Below, in pieces: positions 13,967 through 22,037 of a stretch of 24,142 nt of DNA. The notes beneath the pieces are model-generated. The model was not told the DNA's origin, did not search any database, and saw nothing but the letters and a program-made list of their open reading frames with translations. The stretch spans positions 1-24,142 of the forward strand of contig JAUNCU010000018.1 in assembly GCA_030526455.1 (NCBI GenBank), read 5' to 3'. The first letter of the stretch is position 1, and each line of letters begins with the position of its first letter. Origin of the DNA: Bacteroidales bacterium (GTDB lineage: Bacteria > Bacteroidota > Bacteroidia > Bacteroidales > Muribaculaceae). Position numbers and translations under genes: made by a program.

Positions 13967-16087
13967 ATGAATAAGTTATTTTTATCAATCATTGCGGCAG
14001 GCTGCTTGGCTATGCCAGCCGCAGGAGCAAAAAAGAAAACTGTGAAACAGGAAAATCCATTCTTGGCTCCCTACACCACTCAGTATGGGATTCCTCCATT
14101 TGAGCAAATCAAGATCGCTCACTATCTTCCCGCGCTGGAAGAAGGTATCCGCCAGCACAACGAGGAAATCAACGCCATCGTTGTGAAGCGCTCTCGTCCC
14201 GACTTTGAAAACACTGTGCTCGCCCTCGACATGAGCGGCGATGTGTTCAACAAGGTGAACTTCGTGTTTGGCACGCTCAACGGCACCGACGCCACTCCCG
14301 AAATGCAGGAACTCGCGAAGAAACTCTCGCCCATGATCACCGCCCACAACGATGAGGTGTTCATGAACCAGATGCTCTTCGAGCGCATCAAGGATGTTTA
14401 CGACCACGCCGACGAACTCGGCCTCGACAAGGTGCAACGCCGCCTCACCGAGAAATACTACAAGCGCTTCGTGCGCAACGGCGCCCTGCTGAGCGCTGCC
14501 GACCAGGACACGCTCAAGAGCATCAACTCGCGCCTGGCTTCGCTCATGCTGAGTTTCGAAAATAATGTGATGAGCGAAATCGCTGGCAATATGGTGGTGG
14601 TCGACGACAAGGCTCGCCTCGCTGGCCTGCCTCAGAGCACTATCGACGCTGCCGCAAAACTGGCCGCCGACAAGGGTATGCCTGGCAAGTGGGCGTTCAC
14701 CGCTGCTGCCTCTACTCGCCTCGCTGTGCTGAGCAGCGCCGACGACCGTGCTCTGCGCGAAGAAATGTACAAGACCTACATGGCTACTGCCAACCGTGGC
14801 AACCAGTACGACAACAGCAAGAATATCAACGAAATCTTGAAACTGCGCCAGCGCAAGGCTAAACTGCTGGGCTTCGAAACTTTTGCCGACTATGCTATCG
14901 CTCCTGTGATGGCTAGCAAGGTCGACGCCGCCGAAAAACTCCTCCTCAGCATCTGGGAACCCGCTGTGAAGAAGGTGGAAGAAGAAGTGGCCGATATGCA
15001 GAAGTATGCCGACGCCCACGGTGCCAACTTCAAAATCGAGGCGTGGGACTACTATTACTACGCCGACAAGGTGAAGGCTGAAAAATACAACTTCAGCGAA
15101 GACGAAGTGCGCCAGTATTTCCAAATCGACAACGTGGTGGAAAAGGGTCTCTTCTGGCTCGCCAACAAACTCTACGGCCTCACTTTCACCAAGATGCCTA
15201 AGGCACCTAAGTATAATCCTGAAGTTACCGTCTACGACGTGAAAGACGCTCAGGGCAAGCACATCGCCGTGTTTATGACCGACTACTTCCCACGCCCAGT
15301 GAAGGCACAAGGCGCTTGGATGATGGAAATGAACCAGGCCTACGACTTCGGCGGAAAGAGCGAGCGACCCATCATCTACAATGTGGGCAGTTTCACTCCT
15401 CCCACTAAGGAAATGCCTTCGCTCCTCACTCTCGACGAACTCGAAACCGCGTTCCACGAATTTGGCCACGCACTCCACGGCATGCTCACCACCGCACCTT
15501 ACAAGGGCCTCGAAGGCACCAACATGGACCGCGACATGGTGGAACTCCCATCACAACTCAACGAACACTGGCTCCTCGTGCCTGAAGTGCTCAAGAGTTA
15601 CGCTAAGCACTACAAGACTGGCGAAGTGATTCCACAAGAACTTGTGAACAAACTCATCGAATCAAGCAAGTTCAACCAGGGCTTCGCCACCACCGAACTC
15701 GTGGGCGCTGCCCTGCTCGACATCGAATGGCACAAGGTGAACTGGTGTGAAAACATCGATGTGAAGGGCTTCGAAAACTACATCTCACGCAAACTCGGCA
15801 AGCCTTCTATCATCGAATATCGCTACCGCAGCCCTTACTTCAAGCACATCTTCGGCAGCGACGAGTATGCTTGCGGCTACTACACCTACCTCTGGGCTCA
15901 GGTGCTTGAAGCCGACGCTTGGAACCGCTTCGAAGAAGAAGGTCCATTGAACACCAAAACTGCCGCCGACTATCGCAAATACATCCTCGAAGCAGGCGAC
16001 ACCGAAGACGCAATGACCCTCTACAAAAAATTCCGCGGCCAAGAACCAAACGCCAACGCCCTCCTCCGCCTCCGCGGCCTCAAGTAA
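13967..16087 (+). CDS. Secreted M3-family metallopeptidase (peptidyl-dipeptidase Dcp-like)
   Basis: A 706-residue zinc peptidase with a signal peptide (MNKLFLSIIAAGCLAMPAAGA, cleavage likely after residue 20-21). The zinc motif HEFGHALHG is at residues 497-505, with the third ligand Glu in MVELPSQLNEHW (Glu 526). The C terminus GQEPNANALLRLRGL matches Dcp/oligopeptidase A proteins. Length agrees with Dcp. It removes dipeptides or cuts short oligopeptides; together with the C69 dipeptidase it could form a periplasmic peptide-degrading pair (inference). A strong terminator follows. The Cys in AAGC near the N terminus makes a lipoprotein conceivable, but the residue at -3 is not a good lipobox match. 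Confidence 0.95.
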   Translation: MNKLFLSIIAAGCLAMPAAGAKKKTVKQENPFLAPYTTQYGIPPFEQIKIAHYLPALEEGIRQHNEEINAIVVKRSRPDFENTVLALDMSGDVFNKVNFVFGTLNGTDATPEMQELAKKLSPMITAHNDEVFMNQMLFERIKDVYDHADELGLDKVQRRLTEKYYKRFVRNGALLSAADQDTLKSINSRLASLMLSFENNVMSEIAGNMVVVDDKARLAGLPQSTIDAAAKLAADKGMPGKWAFTAAASTRLAVLSSADDRALREEMYKTYMATANRGNQYDNSKNINEILKLRQRKAKLLGFETFADYAIAPVMASKVDAAEKLLLSIWEPAVKKVEEEVADMQKYADAHGANFKIEAWDYYYYADKVKAEKYNFSEDEVRQYFQIDNVVEKGLFWLANKLYGLTFTKMPKAPKYNPEVTVYDVKDAQGKHIAVFMTDYFPRPVKAQGAWMMEMNQAYDFGGKSERPIIYNVGSFTPPTKEMPSLLTLDELETAFHEFGHALHGMLTTAPYKGLEGTNMDRDMVELPSQLNEHWLLVPEVLKSYAKHYKTGEVIPQELVNKLIESSKFNQGFATTELVGAALLDIEWHKVNWCENIDVKGFENYISRKLGKPSIIEYRYRSPYFKHIFGSDEYACGYYTYLWAQVLEADAWNRFEEEGPLNTKTAADYRKYILEAGDTEDAMTLYKKFRGQEPNANALLRLRGLK

Positions 16088-16125
16088 GAAATTAGAAATT
16101 CTGTTTTTTAAAATCTAAAATAGCA

Positions 16126-16166
16126 AGAGAGAAGAGACTGCCCACCAGCCTCTTCTCTCTTTTTTC
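16126..16166 (+). terminator. Intrinsic terminator after the M3 peptidase gene
   Basis: AGAGAGAAGAG (16126-16136) pairs perfectly with CTCTTCTCTCT (16150-16160) and is followed by six or seven T residues. Confidence 0.9.
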
Positions 16167-16269
16167 ACACAGCCGCCTACTCCACGCCATTCCCCTCCCA
16201 TCGACACATTCTTTCCCTAGAAAAAGGAAACTTTTTCAAAATCTTTCCTAAATTTTGGGAAACTTTTTG

Positions 16270-16277
16270 TAATTTTG
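16270..16277 (+). promoter_or_regulatory. Candidate -7 element for the DUF4143 ATPase gene
   Basis: TAATTTTG matches TAnnTTTG, 20 bases before the start codon. The -33 position is not conserved. Confidence 0.5.
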
Positions 16278-16297
16278 TACAAAAATTAGAGACTGCT

Positions 16298-17608
16298 ATG
16301 AAAAAGGAACTATTCAAATCGCTCATTTTGCTTAAGCAAAGTGAAATTCCATTCAATGTGATCGAGCGCGATGTGGAATTACCTCTCAATCGTGGTAAGA
16401 TAATCACAATACCGGGAGTGAGACGCTGCGGAAAATCCACAATGATGGAGATTGCCATCAATCATTTAGTGGAAAGCGGCGTTGCAAAAGAGCGTATCCT
16501 TTGGCTGGGTTTTGACGATGAGCGTCTCACCGACCTGTCGGTGGATGAATTCGACGACATCATCAGCGCCTATATGGAATTGTATCCCCACATCTCAATT
16601 AAAGATGTGTATATGTTTTTCGATGAAATACAACTTGTCGAGAAATGGGAATATTTTGTGTTACGCCTATTCAAATCCTACTGCAAAAACATATATGTGT
16701 GCGGAAGCAATGCCACCATGCTTTCCACCGAACTCGCTTCGGTATTGAGAGGATACCCTTTAGAGTTTGCCACCACCACGCTATCATTCAAGGAATATTG
16801 CACTTTCTTGAACATCCCCGTAGCGACTACATTGGAGCAAGACAAAGCCCGAATGAGGATGGCGTTCAAGGAATTTAACTCATCAAGTTCTTTCCCTGAA
16901 GTGGTGCTCACAAAGAGCAAAAGCGAACAGACAAAAATCCTTCAGACCTACTTCAGCACCATGATTATGAAGGACTTGATTGAGCACTACAAAACCTCCA
17001 ACATCGAAATAGTGAAATATTTCGCAAAAAGAATAATGACCAACATATCGAAGCCCACTTCTATCAACAGCATTTACAACGATATCAAATCGCAAGGATT
17101 GAAAGTGAGCAAAAACGACCTGTACCTATGGGCTAACTACCTGTGTGGCATTTTCCTGTTGGCTCGCATCCCTAAATACACCAAATCTATCATCAAAGAG
17201 CACAACTCGCTCGACAAATACTACTGCGTGGACAACGGCCTGCGAAACGCTGTGCTTCTGCCACAAAGCGAAGACGACGGGAAACTGCTCGAAAACAACG
17301 TGTTTCAGCATCTCAACAGAAATCTGCAGCCATTTGAAAAAATCACATATTTCAAAGAAAAATACGAGTGCGACTTCGTGATCCAACAAGATGAACTTGT
17401 GAAGCAACTCATTCAAGTGACGTGGACTCTGCACGACTCCGCCACGCGAAAGCGTGAAATCGACGGTCTGCTAGAGGCTGCTCGCTCAACAGGATGCAAA
17501 AATCTCACCATCATTACCTACGACGAAGAACTCTCTTTTTCACCCGACGATGCCCACACCATCAAAGTGATTCCCGCATGGAAATGGATGCTTGGTAAAT
17601 CGCAATAG
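16298..17608 (+). CDS. AAA-type ATPase with DUF4143 C-terminal domain
   Basis: A 436-residue member of the AAA_14/DUF4143 ATPases, common in gut Bacteroidetes and of unknown cellular role. Walker A is GVRRCGKST (40-48), Walker B is VYMFFDEIQ (104-112, Asp 109 and Glu 110), and a sensor-like stretch VCGSNATML follows at 134-142. The C-terminal part contains a YECDFVIQ...QVTW pattern, similar to the PDDEXK-like fold seen in this family. Both neighbours are separated from it by a terminator or a new promoter, so it is a single-gene unit. Its base composition looks more AT-rich than the flanking housekeeping genes, which suggests separate acquisition. Some relatives are discussed as defence or toxin-antitoxin-like, but nothing here decides that. 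Confidence 0.88.
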   Translation: MKKELFKSLILLKQSEIPFNVIERDVELPLNRGKIITIPGVRRCGKSTMMEIAINHLVESGVAKERILWLGFDDERLTDLSVDEFDDIISAYMELYPHISIKDVYMFFDEIQLVEKWEYFVLRLFKSYCKNIYVCGSNATMLSTELASVLRGYPLEFATTTLSFKEYCTFLNIPVATTLEQDKARMRMAFKEFNSSSSFPEVVLTKSKSEQTKILQTYFSTMIMKDLIEHYKTSNIEIVKYFAKRIMTNISKPTSINSIYNDIKSQGLKVSKNDLYLWANYLCGIFLLARIPKYTKSIIKEHNSLDKYYCVDNGLRNAVLLPQSEDDGKLLENNVFQHLNRNLQPFEKITYFKEKYECDFVIQQDELVKQLIQVTWTLHDSATRKREIDGLLEAARSTGCKNLTIITYDEELSFSPDDAHTIKVIPAWKWMLGKSQ

Positions 17609-17650
17609 TGCAATTTGAGGCTGCAAAGCCCCTGTGCCCCCCAAGGAAAA

Positions 17651-17668
17651 GGCGAGCGTGAGCGAGCC
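17651..17668. repeat. REP-like small hairpin, copy 3
   Basis: GGCGAGCGTGAGCGAGCC: GGC/GCC ends and GC/GC around a GTGA loop with internal mismatches, the same layout as the small hairpin at 10450-10468. It lies in the gap between the DUF4143 gene and pnp. Confidence 0.5.
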
Positions 17669-17778
17669 AACCCGAGTGCTCCGAGCCCATCCTAGCAAAA
17701 GCCCATCCCTTTTTGGGATAAAAAAACGGCAAAAATGGGAATATACACATATATTATGGGCGATATCTCGGTAATCGG

Positions 17779-17809
17779 TTGTGAATGTGAAAAAAAATTG
17801 GTATCTTTG
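17779..17809 (+). promoter_or_regulatory. Promoter of pnp
   Basis: TTG at 17779-17781, 20 bases, TATCTTTG at 17802-17809. This is a good Bacteroidetes-type promoter 30 bases before the start codon. Confidence 0.7.
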
Positions 17810-17839
17810 CCCGATTTTTACACTGAATAACAAAAAGAT

Positions 17840-20071
17840 ATGTTTACACCTACTAAAAAAACCATCGTACTGGGTGACGGACGTGAGATCACCCTTGAAA
17901 CTGGTAAGCTTGCTAAGCAAGCCGATGGAGCGGTTGAACTGCGCATGGGCAACACTATGCTCCTTGCGACAGTGGTTTCGGCTAAGGAAGCCGAAGAAGG
18001 TGCTGATTTCATGCCCCTTCAAGTTGAATACAAAGAGAAGTACTCGGCCATCGGCCGTTACCCTGGTGGCTTCACAAAGCGTGAAGGACGCCCCTCTGAT
18101 TACGAAATCCTTACTGCACGCCTCGTTGACCGTGTGTTGCGCCCTCTCTTCCCTAGCAACTACCACGCCAACACTATCGTGACCGTTACGCTCTTCTCTA
18201 GCGACGGCAAGGACCAACCTGATGCACTCGCTGGCCTCGCTGCTTCGGCAGCCATCGCAGTGAGCGACGTGCCTTTCGAAGAACCCATCGCTGAAGTGCG
18301 CGTTGCACGCGTCAACGGCGAATTCGTCATCGACCCAACCTTTGAACAGCAGAAAGAGGCTGACATGGAACTGATGGTAGGTGCAACTTATGACAATATT
18401 ATGATGGTTGAAGGCGAAATGGACGAAGTGAGCGAAGACGACCTCATCGCAGCACTCAAGGCTGCACACGACGCTATCAAGCCTATGTGCATCGCTCAGA
18501 AGGAACTCGCTGCCCAACTCCAAGTGGTGAAGCGCGAATACTGCCACGAAACCGACGACGAAGAACTCCACGCTCGCATGCGCGAAGAGGTTTATCCTAA
18601 GTGCTACGCTGTGGCCAAGGCCGGTAGCGCCGACAAGCAATGGCGCAACGAAACCTTCAAGAAGGCCCTCGAAGACTTCATCGAAACCATCCCCGAAGAA
18701 GAACGCGAAGAAAAGGCTATGATGGTGAAGCGCTACTTCGACGAAATCCAGCGCGACGCCGTGCGCCGCTGCATCCTCGACGAAGGTCTGCGTCTCGATG
18801 GCCGTAAGACCACCGAAATTCGTCCTATCACCTGCTGGCCCGACTACCTCCCTGGTCCTCACGGCTCGGCTGTGTTCACCCGTGGCGAAACTCAGTCGCT
18901 CGCTACCTGTACACTCGGTACTAAACTCGACGAAAAACTCGTTGACGACGTGCTCTATCGCGGCAACGAGCGTTTCCTCCTCCACTATAACTTCCCTGGC
19001 TTCTCTACTGGCGAAGCAAAGGCCGGACGCGGCATCAGCCGTCGCGAAATCGGTCACGGCAACCTGGCACACCGCGCCCTTAAGCGCATGATTCCTGCCG
19101 ACCTGCCCTACACCGTGCGCATCGTGAGCGACATCCTCGAGTCGAACGGCTCTTCTTCAATGGCCACCGTGTGTGCAGGCTGCATGGCGCTGCTCGACGC
19201 TGGTGTGAAGATGAAGAAGCCTGTGGCTGGTATCGCTATGGGTCTCATCACCGACGAAGGCAACGTGAAGCACGCCGTGCTTAGCGACATCCTCGGCGAC
19301 GAAGACCACTTGGGCGACATGGACTTCAAGGTAACCGGTACCGTAGATGGTATCACCGCTACCCAGATGGACATCAAGTGCGACGGTCTGCCCTACGAAA
19401 TCCTCGAGCAGGCACTCCGCCAGGCTAAGGAAGGCCGCATGCACATCCTCGGCCTCATCAACGAAGCCATCCCCGAACCACGCGAAGACTACAAGCCTCA
19501 CGTGCCTCGCATCGTTCACATGACTGTGGACAAGGAATTCATCGGCGCCATCATCGGCAAGGGTGGTGAAGTGATTCAATCCATCCAGGAAGAAACCGGT
19601 GCCACCATCACCATCGACGAAATCGACGGCAAGGGCGAAATCGACATCTGCGCTCCTGAAAAGGACAAAATCGAAGCAGCCATCGCTCGCATCGAAGCCA
19701 TCATCGCAGTGCCCGAGGTCGACAAGGTGTACAGCGGCAAGGTGCGCAGCATCCTCGAGTTTGGCGCATTCGTTGAATTCATGCCAGGTCGCGACGGTCT
19801 GCTCCACATCAGCGAAATCAGTTGGAACCGCCTCGAAAACATGGAAGCCAGCGGCTTGAAGGAAGGCGACGAAGTGGAAGTGAAACTCATCGAAATCGAC
19901 AAGAAGACCGGCAAGTTCCGCCTCAGCATGCGTGCGCTCCAGGAAAAACCTGAAGGCTACGTAGAGCACAAGGAACACCGCGCCCCACGTGGCGACCGCG
20001 GTCCACGCCGCGAAGGCAGCCACGGCCCACGCCGCGAAGGTGGCAACAACCGAGGCCCACGCCGCGGCTAA
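17840..20071 (+). CDS. pnp: Polyribonucleotide nucleotidyltransferase (PNPase)
   Basis: A 743-residue phosphorolytic 3'-5' exoribonuclease that degrades RNA to nucleoside diphosphates and can add tails in reverse. Two RNase PH-like domains (about 10-230 and 310-550) flank the helical linker. The second contains the phosphate-site LESNGSSSMATVC (about 431-443) and the ILGDEDHLGDMDFKV metal-binding acids. The KH domain has GAIIGKGGEV (GKGG at about 573-576). The S1 domain starts near 629 (VYSGKVRSILEFGAFVEF). The tail is rich in RGPRRE repeats, giving a basic RNA-binding end. Own promoter and terminator; no ribosomal protein S15 gene precedes it, unlike in many bacteria. Confidence 0.98.
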   Translation: MFTPTKKTIVLGDGREITLETGKLAKQADGAVELRMGNTMLLATVVSAKEAEEGADFMPLQVEYKEKYSAIGRYPGGFTKREGRPSDYEILTARLVDRVLRPLFPSNYHANTIVTVTLFSSDGKDQPDALAGLAASAAIAVSDVPFEEPIAEVRVARVNGEFVIDPTFEQQKEADMELMVGATYDNIMMVEGEMDEVSEDDLIAALKAAHDAIKPMCIAQKELAAQLQVVKREYCHETDDEELHARMREEVYPKCYAVAKAGSADKQWRNETFKKALEDFIETIPEEEREEKAMMVKRYFDEIQRDAVRRCILDEGLRLDGRKTTEIRPITCWPDYLPGPHGSAVFTRGETQSLATCTLGTKLDEKLVDDVLYRGNERFLLHYNFPGFSTGEAKAGRGISRREIGHGNLAHRALKRMIPADLPYTVRIVSDILESNGSSSMATVCAGCMALLDAGVKMKKPVAGIAMGLITDEGNVKHAVLSDILGDEDHLGDMDFKVTGTVDGITATQMDIKCDGLPYEILEQALRQAKEGRMHILGLINEAIPEPREDYKPHVPRIVHMTVDKEFIGAIIGKGGEVIQSIQEETGATITIDEIDGKGEIDICAPEKDKIEAAIARIEAIIAVPEVDKVYSGKVRSILEFGAFVEFMPGRDGLLHISEISWNRLENMEASGLKEGDEVEVKLIEIDKKTGKFRLSMRALQEKPEGYVEHKEHRAPRGDRGPRREGSHGPRREGGNNRGPRRG

Positions 20072-20105
20072 TCCCCCACCCCGAAAAATAATCAACCCCT
20101 ATAAC

Positions 20106-20141
20106 AAAAAAGGAGCCTCATTTTTTTGAGGCTCCTTTTTT
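20106..20141 (+). terminator. Intrinsic terminator after pnp
   Basis: AAAGGAGCCTCA (ending at 20120) pairs with TGAGGCTCCTTT (from 20127) around a T loop, followed by further T residues to 20141. Flanking A and T runs make it usable in both directions. Confidence 0.9.
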
Positions 20142-20205
20142 CATCCCAGTATTGCTTTTTATCAATTATTATATTCCCACATTACGATTTTATCTAAATC
20201 TTTCG

Positions 20206-20213
20206 TATATTTG
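20206..20213 (+). promoter_or_regulatory. Candidate -7 element for the DUF4160/DUF2442 pair
   Basis: TATATTTG matches TAnnTTTG, 30 bases before the ATG of the DUF4160 frame. No -33 match. Confidence 0.45.
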
Positions 20214-20243
20214 CACCGAAACTATAAATGTAAAATAATTATC

Positions 20244-20496
20244 ATGCCCGAAATTGTAAGGTTCTACGGAATCATCATCAAAATGTTTTTCAAGCCAAAG
20301 GAGCACGAGCCTTCACATATCCACGCCATTATATAACGAATATGTAGGACTCTTCAACATCCAGACCAAGGAAATGTTTGAAGGCGATTTGCCCCCAAAA
20401 GCCCAAGAACTGGTGAAAGAATGGTTAGATATTCATTCCGAAGAATTACAACACATGTGGGACAAACAAATCATCACAAAACTTCCGCCACTATGA
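20244..20496 (+). pseudogene. DUF4160 gene interrupted by a one-base frameshift
   Basis: From ATG 20244 the frame reads MPEIVRFYGI, then KMFFKPKEHEPSHIHAI, and hits TAA at 20334-20336. Dropping one base near 20331 (in the run ATTATATAAC) restores YNEYVGLFNIQTKEMFEGDL and continues to TGA at 20494-20496. The rebuilt protein is about 83 residues. The N-terminal pattern with HEPxHIH and the later acidic/helical part fit DUF4160, a small protein usually encoded just before a DUF2442 gene and predicted to form a toxin-antitoxin-like pair. The stop overlaps the DUF2442 start (ATGA), so the original coupling is preserved. It is either a natural inactivation or a sequencing/assembly error in an AT repeat. 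Confidence 0.75.
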
Positions 20497-20741
20497 TACC
20501 GAGAATCAAAACACTTAAAGCGCTCGACAACTATATTCTGGCTGTCGAATTCGACGATGGGTATAAAGTGCTATATGATGTGAAAGACGACATCAACACA
20601 CTCCCCTCGTTCAAGGATTTAATCGACATGTGTGGTCTATTTTCACAAGTACAACTCGACAGTAGCCGGACCTGCGTATACTGGAACGACAAAATAGATC
20701 TAGCCAGCGACTCAATTTACGAATTCGGAACAAGAGCATAA
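20493..20741 (+). CDS. DUF2442 domain-containing protein
   Basis: An 82-residue protein starting at ATG 20493 (MIPRIKTLKALDNYIL), which overlaps the stop of the broken DUF4160 frame by ATGA. The sequence VEFDDGYKVLYDVKDDI...FKDLIDMCGLFSQVQLD...VYWNDKIDLASDSIYEFG follows the DUF2442 pattern, ending in the typical WNDxIDLxxDxIYE block. DUF2442 proteins commonly pair with DUF4160 and are suspected antitoxins or small DNA-binding partners; that role is inference. This partner is intact while its mate is frameshifted, as expected if loss of the toxin-like member is tolerated. Confidence 0.85.
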   Translation: MIPRIKTLKALDNYILAVEFDDGYKVLYDVKDDINTLPSFKDLIDMCGLFSQVQLDSSRTCVYWNDKIDLASDSIYEFGTRA

Positions 20742-20762
20742 GCATAACCAAAAGGAAAAACA

Positions 20763-20990
20763 ATGACAAGTAAGCAGAGTCACATACTGGAATATTTGAT
20801 ATGCTGCATCGGAGCGTTTGCTGAACGGTTCTCGATCAGCAACCAACAAGCATATCAACACCTCAAGAAATATCAGGCATTGGATTTCCTGAAAAAGCAT
20901 TACGATATCGAACACACGCTATCAATCGACGACGCCGTTGATGATTGCGCACGCATATGCCAGCGCCACGGAGGCGACATCACACTATGA
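20763..20990 (+). CDS. DUF3791 domain protein (first gene of a decayed cassette)
   Basis: A 75-residue protein (MTSKQSHILEYLICCIGAF...). The pattern ISNQQAYQHLKKYQALDFLKKHYDIEHTLSIDDAVDD is that of DUF3791: a helical segment, then YDxxHTLSxxxxVDD. It is homologous in layout to the protein at 21822-22037. Its stop overlaps the next ATG (ATGA, 20987-20990), exactly as in the complete cassette downstream. The gene that normally follows, DUF3990, is missing except for its first codons. No separate promoter is obvious in the 21-base gap after DUF2442, so it may be read from that transcript. Confidence 0.8.
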   Translation: MTSKQSHILEYLICCIGAFAERFSISNQQAYQHLKKYQALDFLKKHYDIEHTLSIDDAVDDCARICQRHGGDITL

Positions 20991-21244
20991 TACTTTACCA
21001 CGGCTCAAATATGGCAATCGACAAGCAATTCCTCATCGAGGAATTGACCAATGAAATAGTGAGGATGCTCATTGAAGACTACGAAATGAACATCGACACA
21101 GCCCTTAATGTGCTCTACACCTCGCGCACCTTCGCGAAGATTGAAGATGAAAAAACTGGCTTATACTACCAAGGCGGTGTATATGTAATGGACTTGCTAC
21201 GAGAAGAAATGCCCGACATGTTTCCCACCAAGCCTGCTCCATAA
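20987..21244 (+). CDS. DUF3791-like third-gene protein carrying the first codons of a lost DUF3990 gene
   Basis: The open frame from ATG 20987 encodes 85 residues. The first eight (MILYHGSN) match the expected start of a DUF3990 protein; compare MIVYHASY in the intact gene at 22034. From Met 9 (ATG 21011) the sequence MAIDKQFLIEELTNEIVRML...ALNVLYTSRTFAKIEDE...LLREEMPD aligns with the third-gene protein at 22501-22746. The order DUF3791, DUF3990, DUF3791-like is kept in the complete copy, so the body of DUF3990 seems to have been deleted in frame here. Translation may start at either ATG. Function unknown; likely helical. Confidence 0.7.
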   Translation: MILYHGSNMAIDKQFLIEELTNEIVRMLIEDYEMNIDTALNVLYTSRTFAKIEDEKTGLYYQGGVYVMDLLREEMPDMFPTKPAP

Positions 21245-21331
21245 CCCCCGAGACGCTAAACAAATCACCTTAAAATAATAGCAAAAGGAATCTCTACCCA
21301 AAAAGAGGCTCCCCCGAAAACACTAAAAAAC

Positions 21332-21625
21332 ATGATTTTCATTTACGAACAAGACCTCCCTTTTGGCAACCCTATTTTCTGTTTCGATGGCGAATACATC
21401 ACAGCAGGCGACGACCCCTTCGGTCCCCCCATTTACAATTTTGATGGACAATACATAAGAGCGGGCTACGACAAATTTGGCACACCGCTTTTCAACTTCG
21501 ATGGCAAATACATCAGAAGCGGCGGAGGCAATTACACAGACCCCCTCTACTCAATCCATGGCAATTTAATTTACCAAGGCGATTTCGCAGTTGGCACCCC
21601 TGCCTACTGCCTACAAAAGGAATAA
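21332..21625 (+). CDS. Small protein of 19-residue tandem repeats
   Basis: A 97-residue protein made almost entirely of repeats. Starting near residue 10 the units follow the pattern xFGxP-I/L-F/Y-x-F-DG-x-YI-xx-G-xx (for example PFGPPIYNFDGQYIRAG and KFGTPLFNFDGKYIRSG). There are about four units plus a partial fifth, the fourth and fifth degenerate. The regular aromatic and glycine spacing suggests short beta hairpins. No signal peptide is visible. Similar short repeats ending in DGxxIRxG occur, as I recall, in other Bacteroidetes proteins of unknown role. It lies between the two DUF3791 cassettes, just before the left direct repeat. No clear promoter was found. Confidence 0.65.
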   Translation: MIFIYEQDLPFGNPIFCFDGEYITAGDDPFGPPIYNFDGQYIRAGYDKFGTPLFNFDGKYIRSGGGNYTDPLYSIHGNLIYQGDFAVGTPAYCLQKE

Positions 21626-21669
21626 CACCACCCCACCGAATAGCCAAGAAGATAACCCACCCCCCCGTG

Positions 21670-21717
21670 TTAGCCGCGTGAGCGGCTAATCCCCAAAGCG
21701 AACAAAAGCAAGCCTAA
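21670..21717. repeat. Bipartite REP-like element in the left direct repeat
   Basis: TTAGCCGC (21670-21677), GTGA, GCGGCTAA (21682-21689), then CCCCAAA and a degenerate second module ending GCAAGCCTAA. Same order and spacing as 10422-10470. Confidence 0.7.
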
Positions 21718-21774
21718 AATCAAAAATTCCCCACATTTCGCCGAATCCATTGAAAAAATCCCCCGTCACCAGCC

Positions 21775-21803
21775 TTGATTTGCCAGAAATTTGAGTAACT
21801 TTG
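21775..21803 (+). promoter_or_regulatory. Promoter of the complete DUF3791-DUF3990-DUF3791 cassette
   Basis: TTG (21775-21777), 18 bases, TAACTTTG (21796-21803), 18 bases before ATG 21822. It lies in the repeated sequence, so the same promoter stands before dgt at 22929-22957. Confidence 0.7.
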
Positions 21804-21821
21804 CCATACAAAGCGCTTTTT

Positions 21822-22037
21822 ATGAACACAACCAACCTAAGTTTCATAACCTACTTGATCGGCAACCTCTCTCGCCGATTATGCATGCCGCAACGAGAGA
21901 TCTACCAGAAGTTGAAGTCTTCAGGAATTCTTTCGGACTACATCGTGCCCAGTTATGATGTGCTCCACTCTTTCAGCAAAGAATACCTCATGAACGACAT
22001 CACTGATTTCATGAGAGAGAAAGGAGTGATAAAATGA
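21822..22037 (+). CDS. DUF3791 domain protein (first gene of the complete cassette)
   Basis: A 71-residue protein from ATG 21822 (MNTTNLSFITYLIGNL). A seven-codon upstream extension would begin inside the promoter -7 element, so this start is preferred. The pattern MPQREIYQKLKSSGILSDYIVPSYDVLHSFSKEYLMNDI is typical of DUF3791 proteins: Y-x-x-LHxxxxxYxxxDI, small, mostly helical. The stop TGA overlaps the DUF3990 ATG by four bases, so the two are translationally coupled. A partner or antitoxin-like role toward DUF3990 is inference from the fixed gene order. Confidence 0.82.
   Translation: MNTTNLSFITYLIGNLSRRLCMPQREIYQKLKSSGILSDYIVPSYDVLHSFSKEYLMNDITDFMREKGVIK

Larger units (their letters stand above)
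21628..21804. repeat. Left direct repeat flanking the DUF3791-DUF3990-DUF3791 cassette
   Basis: 21628-21729 matches 22731-22832 with one mismatch in 102 bases. 21751-21804 matches 22905-22958 with two mismatches in 54 bases. Between these blocks the right copy has 51 extra bases. The repeat contains the bipartite hairpin element (21670-21717) and a promoter that matches the dgt promoter. Confidence 0.9.

Noticed and set aside
17690..17727. ATCCC-TTTTT-GGGAT hairpin followed by A residues as a terminator of the DUF4143 gene
   Set aside because: The stem is only five pairs and on the plus strand is followed by A, not T; too weak to list.
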